From JAICMB01 sp035295125 (GTDB lineage Bacteria; Acidobacteriota; Terriglobia; Bryobacterales; Bryobacteraceae): a stretch of DNA of 7,532 nucleotides. A model generated the notes under the pieces. It did no database searches. It saw nothing but the letters and a program-made list of their open reading frames with translations, and was not told where the DNA came from. A program made the translations under genes and the position numbers. The stretch spans positions 1 through 7,532 of the forward strand of contig DATGJP010000005.1 in the NCBI GenBank assembly GCA_035295125.1. Direction: 5' to 3'. Positions 1 through 5,706 of the stretch are shown one piece after another (positions within the stretch are counted from its first letter, which is position 1; every line of letters starts with the position of its first letter).

Positions 1-61
1 CTTGCACTTTCATCATCCGCTCCATTTCCGCGGCGGAGATCGCGGGATTGGTTGGTTCCAC
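1..61 (-). CDS. Transposase, N-terminal part (cut by left edge)
   Basis: On the minus strand a frame opens with GTG at 61-59, just after an in-frame TGA at 73-71, and runs off the left edge after 20 codons. The peptide begins VEPTNPAISAAEMERMMKVQ. From memory, the AAEMERMMKVQ segment matches the N-terminus of DDE/rve integrase-type transposases, often annotated as ISNCY family, that are common in Acidobacteria and related soil bacteria; the usual protein is roughly 400 aa and continues into a helix-turn-helix. An ATG at 25-23 is an alternative start, and no strong ribosome binding site decides between them. The transposase would cut and join the IS ends on DNA. The adjacent IS-end-like repeats at 92-135 support the call. 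Only 20 residues are visible, so the family assignment rests on recall rather than a search. Confidence 0.55.
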   Translation of the reverse strand, partial: MEPTNPAISAAEMERMMKVQ

Positions 62-91
62 TTCCCAGCATCACCCGCCCCTTGGGTCAAG

Positions 92-135
92 CGGACAGAT
101 CACGTGCTAATTCGACCGGACAGATCACATGCTAA
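92..135. repeat. Two 19-bp direct repeats at the IS end
   Basis: The sequence CGGACAGATCACGTGCTAA (92-110) recurs at 117-135 with a single G-to-A change (CACATG for CACGTG). The repeat period is 25 bp, so both copies sit at a similar helical phase (about 2.4 turns). The spacer is only 6 bp. The outer copy lies at the inferred IS terminus and the inner one on the transposase side. The best explanation is a pair of transposase binding sites. A regulator's operator is the alternative. Confidence 0.6.
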
Positions 136-156
136 CAACAGACCCAATTCGCCAAA

Positions 157-186
157 TTGACAAAATCCCGCGCCGGATGATAGCAT
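157..186 (+). promoter_or_regulatory. Possible sigma-70-type promoter for the receptor gene
   Basis: A perfect TTGACA lies at 157-162. A weak -10 candidate TAGCAT (181-186, four of six consensus positions) follows after an 18-bp spacer. Transcription would begin near 193, leaving an almost leaderless mRNA for the ATG at 196. That agrees with the absence of a clear Shine-Dalgarno sequence there, but the -10 is poor. The boxes lie outside the inferred IS end, in the short strip between IS and gene. Confidence 0.3.
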
Positions 187-195
187 CCCCCCGTA

Positions 196-3100
196 ATGCA
201 AGCCAGAGAAATCCTCGTAGTCGCTGGCTTGTCTGCAGCACTCCTGTACGGGCAGACGGACCGCGGCGTAATCAGCGGAGAAGTCCGGGACACAACCGGG
301 GCCGTCGTCCCCGGCGCGAAAGTCTCCGCCATCAACGTGAGCACTAACGTCACGACCAATACCCAGTCGAACGAGGCGGGCGCTTTCACTGTTCCCGCGC
401 TTCCCGCCGGAACGTACCGGCTCACTATCGAACGGGAAGGATTCAAATCCTTTGTGCAGACTGGCGTTGCGCTGGCCGCGGGTGGTGAGACAGGCGTGCT
501 GGCAAACCTTGAGGTCGGCGCGATCTCGGAATCCGTACAAGTCGCAAGCAACGTTGAGCAATTGCAAACCGCCAATGCCACGGTTAGCGCCCAGGTGCCG
601 AACCGGCTGGTCGATGAACTTCCTTTGGTAGTTGGGGGCGCCATGCGCAGCGCCTTCGATCTCGCGATGATCACGCCGGAGGCTAGGCAGGATGCCTCCG
701 GGCCGAACGGAAGCGACAATGATTTCATTCTTGGCGGTGGCCAGGCAGCATCGTATGGCATCACACTCGACGGCATCTCCGCTAACATCGCACGCTACGC
801 AACCACCAGCTTGATCAACGTGAATACGCCGTCGCTCGATGCCATCACCGAATTTACTGTCGAAACGAACGGCTTCAAGGCCGAATACGGCCGCGCGGGT
901 GGCGGTACGATGACGTTCACTTCAAAATCTGGAACCAATAGTCTGCACGGCGCGGCCTATGAATTCATCCGCAACGACGCCTTCGACGCGCGTAGTTTCT
1001 TCGATCCTAAGCGCCAGACTTACAAGCAGCACGATTTTGGATTCAGTGCCGGAGGGCCGGTCTATTTGCCTAAACTGTACGACGGCCGCAACCGGACTTT
1101 CTTTTTCGTCGCGGGCGAGTGGTTCCGCAACAGCGTCGGGGCGACCAACCAGTACCTGAGCGTTCCCACGCCAGAGATGTATCAGGGTAACTTCTCAAAC
1201 TGGGTCGATGGCAATGGAAAGCCGGTGCAGATCTACGATCCCTCGACAACGAGACCGAATCCCAGCGGCTCGGGCTTCATTCGCGATCCGTTTCCCGGAA
1301 ACATCATCCCGCAGGACCGCTTTTCCAATCTCGCGGTAGCCTATCTGAAACAGGTCGGCAATATCGCCTTCCCGAATACGGGCGCAGCTCCTGGGAGCAG
1401 CGCTTACGTGCGCAACAATTACGTGGACACGAGGGGCACCACCAGCAGTCCCTGGGACAAGGCTGACACAAAAATCGACCACAACTTTACCGCGAACGAC
1501 CGGCTCGGCGTTCTCTATCATTACGGCGTGTACGACGTGCTCCCGGGTCCGAGCGGCTTTCCCGGACTGCCCGGTGTGCTGAACAGCACCGAACACAATT
1601 TCTTCACAACGAATCTGTGGCGTCCGACTTATACCAAGATCCTCCGGCCGAACATTGTCAACTCGCTGTATGGCGGTTACAACGGACTCGCCTCAACCAA
1701 GGCGGTGGCGGCCGCGGTCGGCGGGTGGAAGGCGAAAGGTGTTTGCCTGATTGGCGCGATCGATTGCGATCAGACGCTTCCCGAAATCACTTTCTCCGAT
1801 TATCCGACTTGGGGCGGATCCGCCGGGGATGGCGCGGAGAATTTCGTCTATTCCATTGGCGACGATTTGACAGTCACGCACGGCCGCCACACGCTCAAGT
1901 TCGGCTTCCTCTGGGAGCGGCTCGATTTTAATGGCTGGGGCCGCCAGACCATCTCCGGACTAATCAACGGCGATCGCCGGATGACGAGCATTCCTGGGAA
2001 CAACGATCTTTCAACCGGAGGCGGAAATGGCTTCGCTTCGTTTTTACTCGGCCAAGCCTACTCTGGTGGTACGGAGAGTAACCGGTATATCGTTTCACGG
2101 TGGCGGAGCTACGCCTGGTATGCGCAGGACGATTTTCACATCTCGCCTCGGCTGACGCTCAATCTCGGCCTCCGCTACGAATTCACGCTCCCCCCGGTCG
2201 AGAGCGAAGATCGTATGGCGGATTTCGACCCAACCAAGCCTAATCCGGGCGCGGGCGGAATTCCCGGTGCGCTTATTTTCGCCGGATATGGGCCCGGACG
2301 TCAGAACTCGAACACGATCACACCAGGCTGGTACGGCGGCATCGGACCCCGCCTGGGATTGGCATACAGCCTGGACAACAAAACAGTGATTCGCGCCGCC
2401 GCCGCACGTGCGTTCGGTGTCGTGAAGACGGTCAGCGGGAGCACGCATTACGACGGCTTCGATGTTGTATTCCGGCCAACTTCGACCGACGGTGGCATTA
2501 CGCCGGCCTTCCTGGTCGATCAAGGCCTGCCCTCATTCAAGCTGCCCCCGCTGATCGATCCATCGTTTTCGAACGGCAATAATGTCGCCTATTGGAACAA
2601 TCAGGCCGTGCGCTTGCCGGAGGAGTACGATTGGACGTTCACGATTCAGCGCCAACTGAATTCGAGCACAGTGCTGGAGGCGGGCTACGATGCCACGGTC
2701 GGCGCACATCTCGAAGCCGGGCTACTGAACCTCAATCAGCTCCCTTTCAGCGACTTCCAGCAATACGGCCTGACGCTGCTGCAGAGCAACATCAATTCTC
2801 CGGCCGCGCGTGCCGCCGGCATCCCGATTCCCTATCCAGGCTTCACCGGAAGTGTTGCGCAGGCACTGCGCCCGTATCCGCAGTATCTGAACATTGACAC
2901 AGCTACGGGTAATGGCGATAAAAGCGGGCACTCGACATATCATTCGATGGTGCTGAAGCTTGACCATCGATTCTCGCAGGGCTTCACGCTACAGGCTTCC
3001 TATGTGCTCTCAAAGCTGCTGACCGACGCCGATACATATCAAGTAAGTGGCAGTTATTCGCTCGATCAGTACGACCGGCGGCTGGACAAATCGATCGGCG

Positions 3101-3669
3101 CTTACGATCAGACTCACAACTTCAAAGTCAGCTATATCTGGGAACTGCCGTTCGGCCGCGGGAAGCGTTGGTTGGCGAGCAGGTTCGCTTCCAAAATTCT
3201 CGGCAACTGGCGCTTTTCGGGTATCCAGACCGCCTCAAACGGCCTGCCTCTGCCGTTGACGAACAATAACACCTACAACATCTTCAATGGCCGCAGTCCA
3301 GCTACAGTGACCACATATAACGGGTGGGAGACTAACATAAGCAATCCAAACTGGTTCGGAAGCGATCGCTTCTTTCAATCCCCCTCATATTTTGGCCCCC
3401 AACCAACTAACCAACTCGGCAACGCAACCCGCTACAACCCGAAAGCTCGCACGCCACCCAACTACGGAAACAACTTCTCTCTGGCAAAGTCGATCCCGCT
3501 ATTTCGCGAGGGCATGCATGTCGATTTCCGGGCCGAGGCGTTCAACTTGATCAATAAACCCCGCTTCGGTACGGGCAGCACCGATATCAACGATCCAAAC
3601 TTCGGCCTGGTGCGCACGCAGGTGAACTCGCCGCGGCAACTGCAGTTTGCGTTAAAACTGTATTTTTAG
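196..3669 (+). CDS. TonB-dependent receptor, Oar-like, with carboxypeptidase-regulatory-like domain
   Basis: This is a complete 1157-aa outer-membrane receptor of the large acidobacterial Oar-like type, expected to import a bulky substrate with energy from TonB-ExbBD. Residues 1-20 form a short signal peptide (hydrophobic core about 6-18). Residues ~22-105 are a carboxypeptidase-regulatory-like beta-sandwich, with GVISGEVRDTTGAVVPGAKV and later AGTYRLTIEREGFKSF. A plug domain follows (~110-245, with LDGISAN and ITEFTVETNGFKAEYGRAGGG). The remainder is the beta-barrel, containing RNDAFDARSFFD, the QTHNFKVSYIWELPFGRGKR segment and a terminal strand ending in Phe (FALKLYF), as outer-membrane assembly requires. 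I see no clear TonB box. ATG 196 is the first start after an in-frame TAG at 181-183. The only two cysteines are C517 and C524. The substrate cannot be told from sequence. The frame is intact, unlike the second receptor remnant at 4863-5605. Length is normal for the family. Confidence 0.93.
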   Translation: MQAREILVVAGLSAALLYGQTDRGVISGEVRDTTGAVVPGAKVSAINVSTNVTTNTQSNEAGAFTVPALPAGTYRLTIEREGFKSFVQTGVALAAGGETGVLANLEVGAISESVQVASNVEQLQTANATVSAQVPNRLVDELPLVVGGAMRSAFDLAMITPEARQDASGPNGSDNDFILGGGQAASYGITLDGISANIARYATTSLINVNTPSLDAITEFTVETNGFKAEYGRAGGGTMTFTSKSGTNSLHGAAYEFIRNDAFDARSFFDPKRQTYKQHDFGFSAGGPVYLPKLYDGRNRTFFFVAGEWFRNSVGATNQYLSVPTPEMYQGNFSNWVDGNGKPVQIYDPSTTRPNPSGSGFIRDPFPGNIIPQDRFSNLAVAYLKQVGNIAFPNTGAAPGSSAYVRNNYVDTRGTTSSPWDKADTKIDHNFTANDRLGVLYHYGVYDVLPGPSGFPGLPGVLNSTEHNFFTTNLWRPTYTKILRPNIVNSLYGGYNGLASTKAVAAAVGGWKAKGVCLIGAIDCDQTLPEITFSDYPTWGGSAGDGAENFVYSIGDDLTVTHGRHTLKFGFLWERLDFNGWGRQTISGLINGDRRMTSIPGNNDLSTGGGNGFASFLLGQAYSGGTESNRYIVSRWRSYAWYAQDDFHISPRLTLNLGLRYEFTLPPVESEDRMADFDPTKPNPGAGGIPGALIFAGYGPGRQNSNTITPGWYGGIGPRLGLAYSLDNKTVIRAAAARAFGVVKTVSGSTHYDGFDVVFRPTSTDGGITPAFLVDQGLPSFKLPPLIDPSFSNGNNVAYWNNQAVRLPEEYDWTFTIQRQLNSSTVLEAGYDATVGAHLEAGLLNLNQLPFSDFQQYGLTLLQSNINSPAARAAGIPIPYPGFTGSVAQALRPYPQYLNIDTATGNGDKSGHSTYHSMVLKLDHRFSQGFTLQASYVLSKLLTDADTYQVSGSYSLDQYDRRLDKSIGAYDQTHNFKVSYIWELPFGRGKRWLASRFASKILGNWRFSGIQTASNGLPLPLTNNNTYNIFNGRSPATVTTYNGWETNISNPNWFGSDRFFQSPSYFGPQPTNQLGNATRYNPKARTPPNYGNNFSLAKSIPLFREGMHVDFRAEAFNLINKPRFGTGSTDINDPNFGLVRTQVNSPRQLQFALKLYF

Positions 3670-3677
3670 ACGACATT

Positions 3678-3857
3678 TTAATAGAGAATTGCTCCATGAC
3701 GAAATGCGTCCGCAGCAGCCAGCCTCGGCCCAGCGGGACTCATGTTCCTGCCGCCCCAACGCTCGAATTTGACCCCATGGGCCGGATGCGCAGTATCATC
3801 TAAGTGCCGGTCGCGAAGTTCCCGCGCGGCCTTCAGCGAGCCTGTTGAAGGCGCCAC
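3678..3857 (-). CDS. Doubtful 59-codon ORF facing the receptor gene
   Basis: Most of the spacer between the receptor stop (3669) and the GntR remnant (3885) is open on the minus strand. The frame runs from GTG 3857-3855, with AGGA about 10 nt upstream, to TAA 3680-3678, only 8 bp from the receptor's stop. The peptide contains SLKAARELRDRHLDD and FERWGGRNMSPAGPRLAAA. I do not recognise it. The KAARELRDR stretch faintly recalls transposase C-terminal regions, so a decayed IS fragment is possible. A plus-strand 35-codon ORF (3696-3803) covers part of the same bases and looks less protein-like. The inverted repeat GCCTTCA/TGAAGGC at 3829-3852 lies inside; it has no T-tract and is not a convincing terminator. 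Chance is a serious alternative. Confidence 0.22.
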   Translation of the reverse strand: MAPSTGSLKAARELRDRHLDDTAHPAHGVKFERWGGRNMSPAGPRLAAADAFRHGAILY

Positions 3858-3884
3858 CGTCCCGGATTCCTGTGAAACAGAATT

Positions 3885-4589
3885 ATGGACAGGAAACGCG
3901 TGCCTAAACTAATGCAGACCGAGAAAGCCTACACCACCATCAAACGGGGTATCCTGCAGGGCGAAATCCCCGAACGGGCGTTTCTTGTAGAGTCCGAAGT
4001 TTTGAGCCGGAATGGTATCGGCCGGACCCCTTATCGGGAGGCATGTAACCGCCGTCCATGAGGGCCTATTGGACGCCGTTCCCCGCCAGGGCTATATGGT
4101 TCCGGAAATTCCCTTTCACGCTGTTTGCGACACATTTGAAGTGCGGCTGATCCTCGAAGCGGCTATTGCCGAACTGGCCACGCTGCGTGCCGATGACAGC
4201 GAGATTGAGGAACTGGCCAGGCTCGCCGCCCACCGTTACCAGACAGAAAATCGAAGGACGATTTCGCTGGGCTGTTTTCCATCAATACCGCCTTTCACCT
4301 CCGCTTGGCGGCCATGACGCGAACACGCGAGTTAATTGAACTGCTCAAGCGCAATCTGGAACGCGCTGAGCGGCTCAGTTACCTCGAGTGGCAGTCCTCG
4401 CGCTTTCACGAGCAGGAGTTGCGGACCCAACATATCCGCATTGTCGAAGCGATTCGGAGCAGGAACCCGCAGGCCGCGCGCGAAGCGCTCCTGAGCGATA
4501 TTGTCGAGGGCCAGAGGAATACTATGAAATTCGGCAAAGAAGTGCTCGGGTTGCGCATCGGCATCAGCGATGGTGCGCGCGCCCGAATG
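3885..4589 (+). pseudogene. GntR-family (FadR/FCD-type) transcriptional regulator, frameshifted twice
   Basis: The sequence reads as one FCD-type GntR repressor of about 225-235 aa spread over three frames. From ATG 3885 (or ATG 3912) the winged helix begins: EKAYTTIKRGILQGEIPERA, ...SRNGIGRTPYREACNR. The frame then hits TGA at 4059-4061. Starting at 4051 the next frame continues the wing and the FCD domain: VHEGLLDAVPRQGYMVPEIP, FEVRLILEAAIAELATLRAD. Compared with the usual REAL.RL..EGLV pattern, two bases seem lost near 4050-4056. A second shift at about 4245-4257 moves the reading to the third frame: DDFAGLFSINTAFHLRLAAM, then helices to about IVEGQRNTMKFGKEVLG. The FCD metal/ligand-pocket motif region (FHLRLA) is still visible. 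The original stop is not identifiable, so the end is approximate. No full-length repressor can be made. FCD GntR proteins usually control sugar-acid, amino-acid or similar catabolic genes, which suits the neighbouring receptor and enzyme remnants. Confidence 0.82.
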
Positions 4590-4639
4590 AACCGAAAGCG
4601 CATTTGGGTCCATCCCGCCGATCCCGAGCCCTTTGAGCG

Positions 4640-4862
4640 TCAGAACTTATTCATCGGGCCCAGCAGGCCATTCACGATTGCATTTTCCGCGCAACGTGGT
4701 TTGCGAGGTTGTGATTTCATAACTGATCGGCTCGAACACATCGTCGTTGGGAATATATCCGCTCGATCCATTGGCGTGGGTGACCATGATCGTGTGGCTC
4801 GAACGCATCGTCGTTGGGAATATATCCGCTCTATCCATTGGCGTGCGTGACCATGATCGTGT
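4640..4862 (-). pseudogene. C-terminal fragment of a ceramidase-like secreted enzyme, duplicated and frameshifted
   Basis: The minus strand keeps the tail of a gene. Copy 1 of the tandem repeat (4795-4729) encodes TIMVTHANGSSGYIPNDDVF, followed by EPISYEITTS. A frameshift near 4700-4710 follows, and reading resumes as KPRCAENAIVNGLLGPMNKF with a TGA at 4642-4640. From recall, ANG.xGYIPxD...YE...LKPGCAENAIVNG is the C-terminal pattern of acidobacterial neutral/alkaline ceramidase-like proteins; SRLKPGC would need about five bases that are missing here. The upstream duplicate (4862-4796) encodes the same peptide but carries an in-frame TAG (CTA on plus at 4831-4833). Its length is not a multiple of three, and sequence further upstream is replaced by the second receptor fragment. 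Everything N-terminal, including any catalytic site, is gone. Neutral ceramidases hydrolyse N-acyl amide bonds, but many relatives are uncharacterised, so the exact activity is unknown. Confidence 0.5.
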
Positions 4863-4872
4863 GGCTCGAACG
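4729..4872. repeat. 67-bp tandem duplication plus short third partial copy
   Basis: A 67-bp unit starting GGCTCGAAC occurs at 4729-4795 and again, directly abutting, at 4796-4862, with three substitutions between copies (near 4739, in CGATCC/CTATCC, and in GTGGGTG/GTGCGTG). The first ~10 bases occur a third time at 4863-4872, precisely where the receptor remnant begins. Unit length is 22 codons plus one base, so the duplication is frame-breaking. It fits replication slippage or an unequal join at a short shared sequence, followed by drift. Confidence 0.93.
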
Positions 4873-5605
4873 CTTACTTTGCGACCATTGCCAATTCTAA
4901 CGTCAATGCGCTGGAGGCGACCTTCTGCCGCACCGCGGGACGTCTGGAATTTCTTGCCGCGTATACATTCAGCAAATCCATTGACGACGCCTCGGACGAC
5001 GCAGACCAGGTTAATCCCTTCAATGCCCGGCTTGGCCGTGGTTTGTCGGCGTTTGACTTGACGCACAACTTCGTTGTGAGTTACAGCTATGAGCTGCCGT
5101 TCGACGCACTGCTGAGTGGATATTCCCGGTTGACGAAAGGGTGGATCGTGACTGGTATCAACCGTTTTTCAACCGGGCTGCCGGTGACGCTACTGAGGTC
5201 CGATGACCGTGCGTTGTCGGGTACGTTTAACAGCGGGGCGACGGGGCAGGGAATTGATACCCCGAACTACACGCCCGGCGGAAGTCTGCTCGCCGACACG
5301 AACCCGAGGGACAGACAGCCATACTTCACCACCTCACTGTTTTCGAAGGAGGCGCTTGGACAGCTCGGCACGGCCGCCAGGCGCTTCTTCCATGGCCGGG
5401 AATCGACAACTGGAACGCCGCGTTGTTGAAGAGGCTCCCGATTACAGAACGCAAAAATCTCGAGATAAGATTCGAAGTGTTCAATTTGTTTAATCACGCC
5501 TCGTTCAGTAATCCCAGCGGCAATATCAACAGCAGTACATTCGGGATAGTCGCGAGCGCAGGTGACCCGCGCATTGCGCAGGCAGCCATGAAATTCGTGT
5601 TCTAA
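4863..5605 (+). pseudogene. C-terminal remnant of a second Oar-like TonB-dependent receptor, frameshifted
   Basis: About 245 codons of receptor barrel remain, roughly a fifth of a normal protein. The first frame gives AYFATIANSNVNALEATF, RLEFLAAYTFSKSIDDASDD, LSAFDLTHNFVVSYSYELPF and a run to AARRFFHG. At about 5394-5396 one base appears missing (CATGGCCGGG where HGPG is expected); without it the frame ends at TGA 5427-5429. In the next frame the protein resumes as GIDNWNAALLKRL, then EIRFEVFNLFNHASFSNPSG and a proper barrel end MKFVF with TAA at 5603-5605. Signal peptide, plug and most of the barrel are absent, and the 5' boundary coincides with the third partial copy of the 67-bp repeat. 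It differs clearly from the intact receptor at 196-3669, so it is a separate paralogue rather than a duplicate. It cannot make a functional receptor. Confidence 0.88.
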
Positions 5606-5692
5606 CCCGACGTGCCCCGGGGCGGGCAGTTAACATAGATGGAGATGCCGAGGAACGCACCCGAATCCTCAGGTGTTTGGATCTCGGGAAAA

Positions 5693-5696
5693 GAGG
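5693..5696 (+). promoter_or_regulatory. Ribosome binding site deciding the aminotransferase start
   Basis: GAGG within AAAAGAGGC sits 10 nt before ATG 5707. This supports a 451-aa product rather than the 461-aa version from TTG 5677, which has only GGTG close upstream. Confidence 0.5.
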
Positions 5697-5706
5697 CTTT
5701 CGTTTT

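Larger units (their letters stand above)
1..137 (-). mobile_element. Insertion sequence, right-hand end (partial)
   Basis: The first ~137 bases look like the transposase-upstream end of an insertion sequence lying to the left. They contain the start of a leftward transposase gene (61-1), about 30 bp of non-coding sequence, then two 19-bp direct repeats (92-110 and 117-135), which is a typical arrangement for transposase binding at an IS end. Read from the outside inwards the end begins near TGTTAGCATGTGATCTGTCC. The exact boundary (about 135-138) and any target-site duplication cannot be fixed, because the other end is outside the window. The insertion sits directly upstream of the TonB-dependent receptor and probably displaced its native promoter region. 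Confidence 0.5.

Noticed and set aside
132..788. Long minus-strand ORF under the receptor's start
   Set aside because: Antisense shadow of the receptor's signal, regulatory-like and plug domains; it has no recognisable motif and low-complexity Ser/Ala/Thr composition.
3696..3803. Plus-strand 35-codon ORF between receptor and regulator
   Set aside because: Its composition is not protein-like (many S/P/R), it has no good ribosome binding site, and it overlaps a longer opposite frame.
3829..3852. Inverted repeat GCCTTCA...TGAAGGC as terminator of the receptor gene
   Set aside because: There is no T-tract on either strand, the loop is 10 nt, and it lies 160 bp past the stop; probably chance.
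4305..4850. A 181-aa gene
   Set aside because: The first ~90 residues are the FCD C-terminus of the broken regulator; the rest is read-through antisense to the ceramidase-like fragment and across the tandem repeat.
4729..4872. CRISPR-like repeat pair
   Set aside because: Units abut directly with no spacers, are 67 bp long, number only two plus a stub, and encode a recognisable peptide on the minus strand; this is a tandem duplication.
5043..5429. A 128-aa stand-alone gene
   Set aside because: It is only the middle of the receptor remnant: family motifs extend both upstream (to about 4872, in the same frame) and downstream (after a one-base shift, to 5605).
5677..5706. TTG start for the aminotransferase
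   Set aside because: It would add ten residues ahead of ATG 5707, has a weaker upstream site, and moves the RR motif farther from the N-terminus than is usual.
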